Source of the DNA: Cryobacterium arcticum
GTDB taxonomy: Bacteria > Actinomycetota > Actinomycetes > Actinomycetales > Microbacteriaceae
Assembly (NCBI RefSeq): GCF_001679725.1
Contig: NZ_CP016282.1
Span: 2,108,001 to 2,172,000 of the forward strand
Direction of reading: 5' to 3'
Length of the DNA: 64,000 nucleotides
Shown here: positions 54,594 through 63,497 of the stretch, piece by piece
Layout of the letters: the number at the start of each line of letters is the position of its first letter
Position numbering within the stretch: the first letter of the stretch is position 1
Notes under the pieces: model-generated
What the model was told of the DNA's origin: nothing
Seen by the model: only the letters and a program-made list of their open reading frames with translations
Database searches by the model: none
Made by a program: the position numbers and the translations under genes

Positions 54594-55319
54594 TTAGGCG
54601 CCGCTGGGCTCGGGGGTGCCGGCCGGGGTCGCCGGCATCCGCAGCGGGATCAGATCACGCGGCGGCATGGGCGCAGAACCGCGCACCACGACGATGCTGC
54701 GGAAGAGGTCTTCGATCTGTGCAGCGGCGTCCGGGTTGATGGCGCCCTCGCCGGCGATGACACCGCGGAGGAACCAGCGCGGGCCGTCCACTCCGATGAA
54801 GCGCGCCAGCCGGGTGGTGCCGCTCGGGCCCTGGCCGGCGGCCACGGGGATCTCGGCGACGAGCTCAGGGCCGAACGGGCCTTCACGCGGGGTGGTCGAA
54901 CCACCCTGACGGGCGATCTGGTCGGCGATCTGGCTGCGGATCTCGTGCCACAGCCCACTCGAGCGCGGCGCCGCAAAGGGCTGGACCTGCAGGGTCGAAC
55001 CGGCATAGTCCAAGCCGATGGCCACGACGCGCTTGCTGCCCTCTTCGATCTCGAGACGGAGGTGCAGTCCCTCGCGGGGCAGGATCTTCACGCCACCGAG
55101 GTCCACATACGGGCGCACCGGGTTGGCCTCGGACTCGTCGAGGGGGCCGTCGACGTCGCGGTCGTCGGGGGCGGACTTGGCGTGCGGGTCAGGGGCCTGC
55201 TCGGCATCCGTCAGCTCGGTCTCAGCCGGTTCGGTCTCAGCCAGCTCCGTCTCAGCCGGCTCGGTCGCGGCCAGCTTGTCGGCCTTAGAGCCCGTGCCGG
55301 GATTCACGTTGTCACTCAC
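54594..55319 (-). CDS. DUF3710 family protein
   Basis: 241 residues. An acidic, repetitive N-terminus (about 1-55, AETEP/AETEL pentapeptides from 15-bp repeats) precedes the DUF3710 domain (YVDLGGVKILPREGLHLRLE, LQVQPFAAPRSSGLWHEIR, FIGVDGPRWFLRGVIAGEGA). Role unknown. The start overlaps the dut stop by 4 nt, so it is coupled to dUTPase expression. Length without the repeat tract is typical. Confidence 0.92.
   Translation of the reverse strand: MSDNVNPGTGSKADKLAATEPAETELAETEPAETELTDAEQAPDPHAKSAPDDRDVDGPLDESEANPVRPYVDLGGVKILPREGLHLRLEIEEGSKRVVAIGLDYAGSTLQVQPFAAPRSSGLWHEIRSQIADQIARQGGSTTPREGPFGPELVAEIPVAAGQGPSGTTRLARFIGVDGPRWFLRGVIAGEGAINPDAAAQIEDLFRSIVVVRGSAPMPPRDLIPLRMPATPAGTPEPSGA
55212..55271 (-). 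repeat. 15-bp tandem array in the DUF3710 N-terminus (4 units)
   Basis: Units CAGCTCGGTCTCAGC, CGGTTCGGTCTCAGC, CAGCTCCGTCTCAGC and CGGCTCGGTCGCGGC on the plus strand, in frame, giving the Glu-rich repeats of the protein. Confidence 0.85.
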
Positions 55320-55825
55320 AGGGTTTCTCCGCTCAGGTGGGCATCCGCCGGTGCGGACGCAGAGGAATGGGGGGCCAGGTCGGCAGCCTGCTGGGCGATT
55401 CCAGTGGAACCGAAACCGCCGGAGCCGCGCAGGCTACCTGGCAGGCGTTCCACGGGCACGAACACGGCCCGCGAGACCGGCGCCACGATGAGCTGGGCGA
55501 TCCGGTCACCTGCCTGGATCTCGAACGAGGCGGTGCTGTCGGTGTTGAGCAGGCACACCTTGATCTCACCGCGATAGCCGGCGTCGACGGTGCCCGGCGA
55601 GTTGACGATGGTGATGCCGTGTTTGACGGCCAACCCGCTGCGCGGAACGACGAACGCGGCATAACCGTCGGGCAGCGCGATCGACACACCGGTACCCACG
55701 AGGGCCCGCTCGCCGGGAGCCAGGACGAGGGCCTCGGCCGAGTGGAGATCGGCTCCGGCGTCGCCGGGGTGGGCGTAGGTGGGGAGAACGGGCGCGGCTA
55801 TCAGGACTTCAACGCTTTCAGACAC
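55316..55825 (-). CDS. dut: dUTP diphosphatase
   Basis: Hydrolyses dUTP to dUMP, keeping uracil out of DNA and supplying dTMP synthesis. 169 residues of the homotrimeric type with motifs AGDAGADLHSAE (1), PRSGLAVKHGITI (2-3 region), GTVDAGYRGEIKVCLLN (3), GDRIAQLIV (4) and RGSGGFGSTG (5). GTG start. TACCCT ends 6 nt upstream, suggesting a leaderless transcript. Only 38 nt separate it from divergent DUF3093. Confidence 0.96.
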   Translation of the reverse strand: MSESVEVLIAAPVLPTYAHPGDAGADLHSAEALVLAPGERALVGTGVSIALPDGYAAFVVPRSGLAVKHGITIVNSPGTVDAGYRGEIKVCLLNTDSTASFEIQAGDRIAQLIVAPVSRAVFVPVERLPGSLRGSGGFGSTGIAQQAADLAPHSSASAPADAHLSGETL

Positions 55826-55831
55826 GTGTCG

Positions 55832-55837
55832 AGGGTA
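55832..55837 (-). promoter_or_regulatory. Putative leaderless -10 of dut-DUF3710-DUF3159
   Basis: TACCCT with a 6-nt gap to the GTG start; no ribosome-binding site is visible. The -35 is poor. Confidence 0.35.
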
Positions 55838-55863
55838 GTGCAGAAGTCTGATCGAATAGAGCC

Positions 55864-56319
55864 ATGCCCGAATATCGCGAAAAACTCCGGCCGTCCCCCT
55901 GGCTGTTCGTCATCATCGCTCTCGTGATTCCCGCGAGCCTGCTGGTCTTCCTCCCGATCTCGATGCTCGCGGGTGTCCTGACGGCGGCGGGGTTGTACAT
56001 CGGGAGCGCACTGCTCGTGGTGCTCGCGTCCCCCACCGTGCAGGTCTCCGGCGGCACGCTCACGGCCGGCCGCGCCACCATCGACACCTCGCTTCTGGGC
56101 GAGGCCGTTGCCTTCGACGGGGCGGATGCCACGGCCGAGCGCGGGCCGCGGCTCGACGCCCGCGCGTGGTTGCTCATCCGCGGCTGGGTGCCCGGGGTCG
56201 TGCGGATTCCGCTCGAGGACCCCACGGACCCGGCGCCGTACTGGCTCGTCTCCAGTCGCCAGCCACAGAAAATGGCCGCCGCGATCAATCGATCGCGACG
56301 GCCAGCATCAAGTAACTAA
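55864..56319 (+). CDS. DUF3093 family membrane protein
   Basis: 151 residues with two membrane helices near residues 14-32 and 36-57, then a soluble part with the DUF3093 features VQVSGGTLTAGRATIDTSLLGEAVAF, here in pieces GGTLTAGRA and LLGEAVAFDG, and ARAWLLIRGWVPGVVRIPLEDPTDPAPYWLVSSR shortened to RGWVPGVVRIPLEDP. Function unknown, actinobacteria-specific. It diverges from dut and converges on DUF4193 with 6 nt between stops. Confidence 0.92.
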   Translation: MPEYREKLRPSPWLFVIIALVIPASLLVFLPISMLAGVLTAAGLYIGSALLVVLASPTVQVSGGTLTAGRATIDTSLLGEAVAFDGADATAERGPRLDARAWLLIRGWVPGVVRIPLEDPTDPAPYWLVSSRQPQKMAAAINRSRRPASSN

Positions 56320-56325
56320 GCGCGC

Positions 56326-56619
56326 TTAGGCGTCGCACTCCAGGCAGACCGGGCCGAGCTTGGTCTCGTGCGACATCTGCGAACGGTGCTTCACGAGGAA
56401 GCACTCCACGCAGGTGAACTCGTCGGCCTGCGGAGGCAGGACGACGACGTCGAGGTCGAGGTCGGACAGATCGGCGCCCGGGAGGTCGAAACCACCGGGG
56501 TTGTCGGAGTCGTCAACATCAACGACACCGGACATCTTGTCGGGTACACGCTCCTTGAGGGCCTCAATCGACTCTGAGTCGTCTTCGGTCTTTCGCGGTG
56601 CGTCGTAGTCGGTTGCCAT
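56326..56619 (-). CDS. DUF4193 family zinc-ribbon-like protein
   Basis: A 97-residue acidic protein (MATDYDAPRKTEDDSES) ending in a Cys-x2-Cys pair repeated: CVECFLVKHRSQ and CLECDA, a likely zinc ribbon. This is the DUF4193 family found beside sepH and dut in actinobacteria, and resembles RNA-polymerase-interacting small proteins, but no role is established here. The ATG at 56619 yields the family N-terminus. Divergent from sepH. Confidence 0.92.
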   Translation of the reverse strand: MATDYDAPRKTEDDSESIEALKERVPDKMSGVVDVDDSDNPGGFDLPGADLSDLDLDVVVLPPQADEFTCVECFLVKHRSQMSHETKLGPVCLECDA

Positions 56620-56815
56620 GCCCATCCATTTCATTAACGCCGATAAACGAAATCGGCGGCCATAGTTTGCAACAATCCGTTCGGAATAGCAAACCAATCA
56701 CCAACCTCTCAGGTTGGCAATGGGAGCAACTTCCGGCACGCCCGCAGTATTCCCCCGAAATGACCACTTGGCATGGCATGGTTGGGCCATCAGTGATCGC
56801 GAGAGGGCTTTCGCC

Positions 56816-57958
56816 ATGCAGGATTTGAAAGTTATCGGAGTCGAGAACGGCGCGCTGCTTGCAGCGTCAGAGGATGGTGATCGTTTCAGGATTCCCATCG
56901 ACGCGGTTCTCCAGTCCCGGCTTCGCCAAACCCAAACGGATTCGTCCGTTCGACCCAAGCTGTCGCCCCGGGAAGTGCAATCGCACATCCGGGCCGGCAT
57001 GTCCGCCGAGGATGTGGCCGCCGTGACCGGTGCGTCGCTGGACTTCGTGCGCCGCTTCGAGGGCCCCGTGGTCGCCGAACGGGAGTACATCGTCTCGTCG
57101 GCTCTGGGCGTGCCCGTGCACACGGCGCTCGAACCCGACCCGGGCGACGAGCCTGCCACCTTCGGCAGCGTCATCCGCGAACGCCTCGCCTCACTCGGCG
57201 CCTCGAACGAGCGCTGGGCGAGTTGGAAGGAACCGGGTGCCGGCTGGATCGTCAAGCTGGCCTTCACGGCCGACGACATCGATCACGACGCCCGCTGGGG
57301 TTTCGAACCGAAGAAGAACGCTCTCGCCCCCATCGGAAGCGAGGCCATCGCGCTCTCCCAGCAGGGTGAGCTCAAGGGCGCCCTGATTCCCCGGCTGCGC
57401 GCCGTGGGAGCCGAGACCAGCCTGGCCGACGTCAGCCGCTTCGACAGCGGCGCGTTCACCTTCAAGGAGTCCCTGGCCGACGACATCCTCAACGACACCG
57501 CACCGCTGCACGACCTGGTGCCCTATGCCCGCTCCGCCGGCACGACGGAAGCCGTGTCCAAAGCCGCCATCAAGCGTGCCGACGAACCGGCCCAGAGTTT
57601 GAGCGAGACGGCCGACCTGTTGGAGTCCCTGCGGCGTCGCCGCGGCGAACGCGAGGCTGCCGCGGTCGAGGCACCCACTGCTGCGGCGACGCCGGAGCAC
57701 CGCCCGGTTGACCGCGCACCCCTGGCGACCGGCATCCGTCTGGTCGACGAGGCCGCCACGGCCCCGGCACCCCAGCCGCCGGCGGCTGGTGCGCCCGACC
57801 CCGTTCCCGCCCGGCCGGATGCCGCACGCAATGTATGGGCCACCCAGGCCGCAACGGGACAACCACGCACCGGTCAGACCGGTCGGCGCGGCCGGGCCTC
57901 GATGCCCAGCTGGGACGAGATCGTGTTCGGTGCCCGTACCGACGATGACCTCGCTTAA
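56816..57958 (+). CDS. sepH: Septation protein SepH
   Basis: Actinobacterial regulator of FtsZ assembly. 380 residues: the conserved N-terminal domain (MQDLKVIGVENGALLAASEDG) with a helix-turn-helix-like segment LSPREVQSHIRAGMSAEDVAAVTG (split as LSPREVQSHIRAGM and SAEDVAAVTG), DFVRRFEGPVVAEREYI, then a disordered Ala/Pro-rich C-terminus ending SMPSWDEIVFGARTDDD, a SepH-typical tail. ATG at 56816 with GAGAGGG upstream. Genes for DUF4193 and dut flank it as in relatives. Confidence 0.93.
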   Translation: MQDLKVIGVENGALLAASEDGDRFRIPIDAVLQSRLRQTQTDSSVRPKLSPREVQSHIRAGMSAEDVAAVTGASLDFVRRFEGPVVAEREYIVSSALGVPVHTALEPDPGDEPATFGSVIRERLASLGASNERWASWKEPGAGWIVKLAFTADDIDHDARWGFEPKKNALAPIGSEAIALSQQGELKGALIPRLRAVGAETSLADVSRFDSGAFTFKESLADDILNDTAPLHDLVPYARSAGTTEAVSKAAIKRADEPAQSLSETADLLESLRRRRGEREAAAVEAPTAAATPEHRPVDRAPLATGIRLVDEAATAPAPQPPAAGAPDPVPARPDAARNVWATQAATGQPRTGQTGRRGRASMPSWDEIVFGARTDDDLA

Positions 57959-58067
57959 GGACGACCCCACTTAAAGACGAGCCCGCCTAGCGGCAAGCCC
58001 CACCCAGGACGGACCGAACCGGTCGCTGTCCTGACTCCCGGTGCGATCGGCCCTAGACTGCCGAGCT

Positions 58068-59261
58068 ATGACGCGAGCCTCGAGTTCAGACATAGTGCGG
58101 CGGCGCCTGGTCAGCCAGTCGCTGACCGGGGCGGCGGCGGTCCCGGACTCCTCTGGCGAGCCGGATGCCGGCCAGAGGGATGCTGGGGAGGGTGCGGTCG
58201 CCGTCGTCGAGCGGATGCTCGCCCTGCAGGCCCAGGACCTGCGCTGGGCCAAATGGGCCGTGGCGGTCCGCTCCCCCGGCACCACCAGTGCTGACATCGA
58301 CCGGATGATCGACTCGGGCCGCATCGTGCGGTCCTGGCCCATGCGCGGCACGCTGCACCTGGTCCCCGGGCGGGACCTGGGCTGGATGCAGGCGCTCACC
58401 ACGCCCAGGCTCTGGTCGGGTGCGGCCACTCGCCGACGCGACCTCGGCCTGGATGAGGCCGTCATAGAGCACGCCAGGCAGGTGGCCGTCGACGCCCTGA
58501 CCGGTGGACGGGAACTGTCCCGGGCGCAGTTCTCAGAACTGCTGGAACAGCACGGTATCAGCGCCGCCGGGCAGCGCGGCTACCACCTCATCTGGCACCT
58601 GGCCCAGTCGGGCACGCTGTGCTGGGGCCGCCAACTCGACTCCCAACAGATGCTCGTCCTGCTGGACGAGTGGGTTCCCCAGCCGCGTCGGCTCGAACGC
58701 GACGAGGCCCTCGGCGAGTACCTGCTGCGCTACCTCACCGGCCACGGCCCCGCCCCGCTGACCGACTTCATCTGGTGGTCGCAACTCACCACCGCGGACG
58801 CGAAGGTCGCCCTCGCCGTCGCAGCCCCGCACCTGGTGGAGTTCGAGGTGGACGGCGTGCGTCATCTGCTGCCGCGGAGCAGCGACACGTCAGCGATCCC
58901 GCGCGCCGCGCCAGGGCGGGGCCCGGCGGCCGTGTTGGCGCTGGCCGGTTTCGACGAGTACCTGCTCGGCTACCGGGAGCGCGGTCTGGCCATCGAGCCC
59001 GAGAGGTTCACTTCGGTCGTTCCCGGCAAGAACGGGATCTTCCTGCCGATCCTGGTTCGGTCCGGGCGCGTGATCGGCACTTGGCGCCGGGAGTGGCACC
59101 CACGACAGGTGACCGTGCAGCCGCAGCCCTTTCTCCCGTTCTCCGATGTGTCCGCACGAAGCGCCGACCGCGCCCTGCACGAATACGCGCGGTTCCTCGG
59201 CCGTCCCGTGCACGTTCTCCCGGCAGCGACCCCGCCGCAACCGCCGGCGCCGGCCGGCTGA
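58068..59261 (+). CDS. Winged helix DNA-binding domain protein (HTH_42/YcaQ-like)
   Basis: 397 residues with the HTH_42 pattern: an N-terminal winged-helix part (IVRRRLVSQSLTG, MLALQAQDLRWAKWAVAVRS), the core IVRSWPMRGTLHLVPGRDLGWM, and a C-terminal LAGFDEYLLGYRER...VVPGKNGIFLP block. E. coli YcaQ of this family is a DNA glycosylase that unhooks interstrand crosslinks; AlkX-type members have related roles. The catalytic QxQ of YcaQ is seen as AQ in LALQAQ, so glycosylase activity is plausible. ATG at 58068; FUSC gene 41 nt downstream. Confidence 0.85.
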   Translation: MTRASSSDIVRRRLVSQSLTGAAAVPDSSGEPDAGQRDAGEGAVAVVERMLALQAQDLRWAKWAVAVRSPGTTSADIDRMIDSGRIVRSWPMRGTLHLVPGRDLGWMQALTTPRLWSGAATRRRDLGLDEAVIEHARQVAVDALTGGRELSRAQFSELLEQHGISAAGQRGYHLIWHLAQSGTLCWGRQLDSQQMLVLLDEWVPQPRRLERDEALGEYLLRYLTGHGPAPLTDFIWWSQLTTADAKVALAVAAPHLVEFEVDGVRHLLPRSSDTSAIPRAAPGRGPAAVLALAGFDEYLLGYRERGLAIEPERFTSVVPGKNGIFLPILVRSGRVIGTWRREWHPRQVTVQPQPFLPFSDVSARSADRALHEYARFLGRPVHVLPAATPPQPPAPAG

Positions 59262-59302
59262 GGCATTGGCGGACCGGTTCGACCCCGGCCGGCTTGTACC
59301 CT

Positions 59303-60346
59303 ATGACAGTGCGAATAACGGCCAACCTGCGAGTGTCCAGACGGATCCCTCTTCTGCAGACCCTCAAGACATCGGTCGCGGTTGCCCTGGCCTGGATCAT
59401 CTCGCAGTGGCTGCTACCGGGTGAGCTTCCCATCTTCGCCGCGATGGCGGCCATCTTCGTGGTGCAGCCCAGCGTCAACCAGTCCCTCGGGCGGGCACTG
59501 GAACGCAGCCTCGGTGTCGTCGGTGGAGTCCTGGTGGCCCTGGCCATCGGCCTGCTCTTCGGTCAGTCCAGCTGGATCGTGCTCTCCGCCATCGTGCTGT
59601 GCATCCTGCTCGCCTGGGCGCTCAAGCTCTCGCCGGGCTCCGCCAACCAGATCCCGATCAGCGCGATGCTCGTGCTCACCCTGGGGGCGGCGACGCCGAC
59701 CTACGCCAGGGACCGCATCATCGAGACCATCCTCGGCGCCGCCATCGCCGTCATCGTGAACGCCCTCATCGTGCCGCCGGTGCTCCTCACCCCCGCGCAC
59801 GACGCCGTCACCCGGCTCACCCTGGAGATCGCCGCAACCTTCGACCGGGTTGCCAACGCGTTGCTGAGTCCGCAGAAGTACTCCGACCTCGAGTCGCTGA
59901 TGATCCAGGCGCGTCTGCTGCGGCCGATGCTGGCCAAGGCCGAACGGGCGATCAGCCAGGCCGAGGAAAGCCTCACCCTCAATCCGCGCCAGGCCAGGCA
60001 CCGGGAGGTGCTCGACGCCGACACCGAGCTCTACAAGCGGCTGGTGCCGTTGGTCACCCGTGCCCTGGGGATGACCCGCGCGCTGCGTGACCATTACGAC
60101 GACTCGTTGCACCTCGAGCCCACCGTGCAGGCCTTCTCCATCGAGCTGGAGCGCGCGGCCCACGACCTGCGCCTGCTGACCGTGCTGCCGGAATCGGCCG
60201 CCGCAGCGTCCGCTGCGCCAACCGTGGAGCCGCCGGCACTCACGGCTCCGCTGATGATCACGACACCGCATCCGCAGCACTGGATCCTGATCGGGGCCCT
60301 CATGGAGGACCTGCGGCGCGTGCGCGAGGAGATCACCGGCGAGTAG
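59303..60346 (+). CDS. FUSC/aromatic acid exporter family protein
   Basis: 347 residues with an N-terminal half of about six membrane helices (AVALAWIISQWLLPGELPIFAAMAAIF, shortened to AVALAWIISQWLL and FAAMAAIFVVQPSVN) and a cytoplasmic helical C-terminal half. The QPSVNQSLGRALERSLGVVGG block is the FUSC signature. It is about half the size of full FUSC/YccS exporters, as in the ArAE_1 single-unit type. Substrate unknown. It is followed by a channel gene 9 nt away. Confidence 0.88.
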   Translation: MTVRITANLRVSRRIPLLQTLKTSVAVALAWIISQWLLPGELPIFAAMAAIFVVQPSVNQSLGRALERSLGVVGGVLVALAIGLLFGQSSWIVLSAIVLCILLAWALKLSPGSANQIPISAMLVLTLGAATPTYARDRIIETILGAAIAVIVNALIVPPVLLTPAHDAVTRLTLEIAATFDRVANALLSPQKYSDLESLMIQARLLRPMLAKAERAISQAEESLTLNPRQARHREVLDADTELYKRLVPLVTRALGMTRALRDHYDDSLHLEPTVQAFSIELERAAHDLRLLTVLPESAAAASAAPTVEPPALTAPLMITTPHPQHWILIGALMEDLRRVREEITGE

Positions 60347-60355
60347 GCTGCCGGC

Positions 60356-61099
60356 ATGCCGAGCGCGCCTCCCCCAGCCGAGCCGAACGACTCAGACGGC
60401 TTCTCCGGCCCGCCAGGGGGTGCTGGGGACCGGAACGCCCGCTCGCCAAGGATGGGCCCGGACCGGCGCACCGTGCTCGCCACCCGGCGGCTGGAGTCCT
60501 ACACGGACGGCGTCTTCGCCATCGCGGCCACGCTGCTGGTGTTGAACCTGTCGGTGAGCGGGATCGGCGTGGTGCACTCCAACGCCGAGCTCGTGCAGCA
60601 GGTGCTGGCCCTGCTGCCCAGCGTCCTGAACGTCGTGATCAGCTTTCTGCTGCTCGGTCTGCTCTGGCTCATCCACGTGCGACAGTTCGAGTTCATCCCC
60701 CGCGTCGACACCACCATCATCTGGCTCAACAATCTGCGACTGCTCGGGGTGGTGCTCGTGCCGTTCACGACGAGCCTCAACGACGAGTTCAGCCGCTACC
60801 TGCTTGGCCGCACCCTGCTCCCGGTGAACTTCTTCCTGATCCTCTTCATCAGCACCTGGCAGTGGTTCCACGCCAGCTCGCCCCGCCGCAGGCTTGTGCA
60901 GGGTGCCTCGCCCGAGGCCGTGCACAACGGCAGGGTCAACTCGGCCACCGCGCTCGTGGAGGCCTTCTGCGTGGTGCTGCTCGCAACGGTCTGGGGTTCT
61001 GCGGCGTTCCTCGTCTTCGCCCTCGACCCGGTCATCGCCCTCGCCCTGCGGCGACTCGGGGTCCTCAAGCCCACCCCGGACGGTGCCGTCGTCGGCTGA
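60356..61099 (+). CDS. TMEM175/DUF1211-like potassium channel protein
   Basis: 247 residues. After a Pro/Gly-rich N-terminus of about 40 residues comes the family motif RLESYTDGVFAIAATLLVLN (R45, D51, G52), the pore-lining helix 1 of bacterial TMEM175 channels, then five further hydrophobic segments. Bacterial members form tetrameric K+ channels. The final codons lie in a 15-bp array in which the stop TGA is repeated in frame. Confidence 0.88.
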   Translation: MPSAPPPAEPNDSDGFSGPPGGAGDRNARSPRMGPDRRTVLATRRLESYTDGVFAIAATLLVLNLSVSGIGVVHSNAELVQQVLALLPSVLNVVISFLLLGLLWLIHVRQFEFIPRVDTTIIWLNNLRLLGVVLVPFTTSLNDEFSRYLLGRTLLPVNFFLILFISTWQWFHASSPRRRLVQGASPEAVHNGRVNSATALVEAFCVVLLATVWGSAAFLVFALDPVIALALRRLGVLKPTPDGAVVG

Positions 61100-61162
61100 G
61101 CGGTCGTCGGCTGAGCGGTCGTCGGCTGAGCGGTCGTCGGCTGAGCGGTCGTCGGCTGAGCG
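61088..61162 (+). repeat. 15-bp array repeating the stop codon (5 units)
   Basis: Five exact copies of GTCGTCGGCTGAGCG. The first contains the TMEM175-like gene's stop; the other four reproduce Val-Val-Gly-stop-Ala in the same frame past the end of the gene. Confidence 0.95.
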
Positions 61163-61187
61163 GTTATAGGCGGAGTGCGCCCGGACA

Positions 61188-61223
61188 CACGAAACGGGGA
61201 CCCCACCAGGTGGGATCCCCGTT
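61188..61223 (-). terminator. Terminator of yceI
   Basis: Arms at 61193-61207 and 61209-61223 (one mismatch) form a 15-bp stem, 13 nt after the yceI stop, followed on the minus strand by TTTCGTG. Confidence 0.75.
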
Positions 61224-61235
61224 CAGCGGACTGGA

Positions 61236-61796
61236 TTACGCCTGAAGGGCGCCCTGCAGTTCGAGGGTGATGGTGACCTTGTCGCCGAGCAGCATGCCGC
61301 CGGTCTCGAGGGCGGCGTTGTAGGTGAGGCCGAAGTCCTCACGGTTGATCTCGGCCTTGGCGGTGGCGCCGAACTTGTAGTTGCCGTAGGGGTCCGAACC
61401 GAAGCCACCGAAGTCGAAGTCGAAGGTGACGGGCTTGGTGACGCCCTTGATGGTCAGGTTGCCGTCGACGAGGTAGTCGCCCTTCACCAGACGCACGCCG
61501 GTCGACACGAAGTCGATGGTCGGGTAGGTCTCGGCGTCGAAGAAGTCGCCGGTGCGCAGGTGGCCGTCGCGGTTGGGCTCGTTGGTGTTGATGGAGGCGA
61601 CCGTCGCGGAGGCGGTGACGCTGGTCTCGAGGGGGTTCTCGGTGGTGACGAACGTGGCGTCGAACGACTCGAAGGTGCCCTTGACCTTGCTGATCATGAT
61701 GTGACGGATGCTGAAGCCGACCGCGCTGTGGGTGGGGTCGATGGTCCAGGTTCCCGCTTTGTAGCCGGGGATGGTGATGATGTCGGTGTCGCTCAT
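61236..61796 (-). CDS. YceI family lipocalin-like protein
   Basis: 186 residues, entirely the YceI domain (GTWTIDPTHSAVGFSIRHIM, GHLRTGDFFDAETYPTIDFVS shortened to GHLRTGDFFDAETYP, GNLTIKGVTKPVTFDFDFGG). The fold binds polyisoprenoids or lipids in characterised members. No signal peptide, so the protein should be cytoplasmic, as in other actinobacteria. GAGGAG precedes the ATG at 61796 by 4 nt. Confidence 0.93.
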   Translation of the reverse strand: MSDTDIITIPGYKAGTWTIDPTHSAVGFSIRHIMISKVKGTFESFDATFVTTENPLETSVTASATVASINTNEPNRDGHLRTGDFFDAETYPTIDFVSTGVRLVKGDYLVDGNLTIKGVTKPVTFDFDFGGFGSDPYGNYKFGATAKAEINREDFGLTYNAALETGGMLLGDKVTITLELQGALQA

Positions 61797-61991
61797 GATG
61801 CTCCTCAGGTCTGTGGGGCGACCGGATCCGTCACCCTCAGGTATATGCAATCGCATAGGACCTCAGGATATTCCATCGTGAGGGAGAATTTCTGTGAACG
61901 GGTCAGGAACGGCTTCCTCGAGGGGACGGTCGGGAGAACTGTCGCGGGCGAAGGCGTGCGGGGAAGTAGGCTCACCGTGAAGGAGGCCGCC

Positions 61992-62879
61992 ATGGCGCAC
62001 GACGAGAGTCCCCTTGCAGGGACTGGCCGGCCCGCTCAGGCACGCCCCGCCCTGGGCATCCGGGACCTGGCGCCTGAGGGAATTCTCATTCTCGCCGGCG
62101 GGCGGGCGATCCTCCTGCAGCTGGCCAACCCCGCCGTCGGGCACGGGGTGGCCCGGCACAGCGACTTCGCCGCCCGGCCGCTCGACCGACTGACGGGCAC
62201 ACTCGCATACGTGTACGCGGTCACCTGCGGAACTCCCATCGACAGGGTGGCGGCGGTTCGCCGGGTGTCACTGGCGCACCGTCCGGTGCACAGCCCCCGA
62301 ACCGTTGCTGACGGGGACCCCGCCTACAACGCGTTCGATCCGGCGCTTCAGCTCTGGGTGGCCGCCACCCTCTACGAGTCGGCGACCCGCATGCACGACC
62401 TGGTCTTCGGCCCGCTCCCCGACGACGACGCGGAGGCGGTCTACCGCGACTACGCGGTGCTGGGCACCGCCCTGCAGGTGCCGGCCGGGTTGTGGCCGCC
62501 GACCCGGCAGGCCTTCGCGGAATACTGGCGGAACGCCGGCCGAACGCTGTCGACGGACGCCACGACCCGCGCCGTCGCCGACACGCTGCTGCATCCGCGG
62601 ACAGGGCCGGTCTGGCTGCGCCTGGCGATGCCGCTGGCCCGCCTGGTCACGGCGGGGCTGCTCGAGCCCGGGGAACGCGCCCTGTTCGAGCTGCCGTGGT
62701 CGCCGGGGCGGCAACGGCGCTTCAACCTTGTTCTGACGCTCCTGCGCGCGGTCTACCCGCGGTTGCCGAGGCGACTGCGGCACGCGCCGATGCGCCACTA
62801 CCTGCGTGCCGCCCGGGCCCGGTCGGCCGCCGAACGTTCCGAGTCCGAGCGGCTCGGCGCCGCATCCGGCGAGATCTAG
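61992..62879 (+). CDS. Oxygenase MpaB family (DUF2236) protein
   Basis: 295 residues of the MpaB/DUF2236 family, helical proteins related to latex-clearing oxygenase and MpaB. Blocks seen: GRAILLQLANPAVGHGVARHSDFAARP (as GRAILLQLANPAVGHGVA and RHSDF), TLAYVYAVTCGTP, YNAFDPALQLWVAATLYESA and the helical FAEYWRNAGRTL. The heme or metal ligand cannot be pinned from sequence alone. AAGGAGG lies 6 nt before the ATG. Confidence 0.88.
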   Translation: MAHDESPLAGTGRPAQARPALGIRDLAPEGILILAGGRAILLQLANPAVGHGVARHSDFAARPLDRLTGTLAYVYAVTCGTPIDRVAAVRRVSLAHRPVHSPRTVADGDPAYNAFDPALQLWVAATLYESATRMHDLVFGPLPDDDAEAVYRDYAVLGTALQVPAGLWPPTRQAFAEYWRNAGRTLSTDATTRAVADTLLHPRTGPVWLRLAMPLARLVTAGLLEPGERALFELPWSPGRQRRFNLVLTLLRAVYPRLPRRLRHAPMRHYLRAARARSAAERSESERLGAASGEI

Positions 62880-62903
62880 CGACACCGCCGGCCGGAATCC
62901 GGC

Positions 62904-63476
62904 CTAGAAGAAGTCGTCCGGCGTGCCGGCGGCGCGAGTGACCGCGACGCTGGACAGTCCGGCGCCATCGAGCTTGGCCACCGCGACCCGGAGGCCGGAT
63001 TCCATCTGGGAGGCCCACACCTCGGTCTCGCGGGCGGCCGCTTCGACGGCCTCGAGCTTGGCCAGGGCCTTCTCCTTGTCGGCCCGCTCCGTCTTGACCT
63101 GCTGGATGCTCAGGGTCACCGCGTAGTAGGCCGCCACCATCGACGCGATCGGTGTGGCGATCACGGCCAGGGCGATGATGGACTCGTTGGACACGTTCAC
63201 GAAGATCATGATGATGAACGCGATCGTGAGAACGGCGATGCCCACCAGCACCACCAGCGCGGCACGCTGGGGGCCGCCGGTGCGCAGGTCGGAGATCAGC
63301 GTGCGGCTGCGGGGCCTGGCATCGCGCGACTCGGTTGCGGTCTCCGCCAGTTCGGCCTCCGCCGGGCCTGTGACCGGGTCGCGGTCGAAGTCGAGGCGTT
63401 CGGTGTGCGTCTGGTCCGCTCCAGCGGTCTGCACGGGGCGGGTGCGGTCGAAGGGGTCGTAGCTCTGATCGGTCAT
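62904..63476 (-). CDS. Two-helix membrane protein with coiled-coil tail
   Basis: 190 residues, not matched to a named family. A charged N-terminus (about 70 residues, disordered) precedes two adjacent membrane helices (about 75-97 and 101-120, ALVVLVGIAVLTIAFIIMIF and ALAVIATPIASMVAAYYAVT), then a Lys/Glu/Ala coiled coil (about 125-160) and a short tail ending PDDFF. The ATG at 63476 has GGAG 5 nt upstream. Convergent with the MpaB gene. Confidence 0.7.
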   Translation of the reverse strand: MTDQSYDPFDRTRPVQTAGADQTHTERLDFDRDPVTGPAEAELAETATESRDARPRSRTLISDLRTGGPQRAALVVLVGIAVLTIAFIIMIFVNVSNESIIALAVIATPIASMVAAYYAVTLSIQQVKTERADKEKALAKLEAVEAAARETEVWASQMESGLRVAVAKLDGAGLSSVAVTRAAGTPDDFF

Positions 63477-63497
63477 GGTCACTCCGTCGGTGTCGGG

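Noticed and set aside
61088-61162. Repeated in-frame TGA as selenocysteine codons
   Set aside because: No SECIS-like hairpin follows, and the repeats add nothing to the channel domain.
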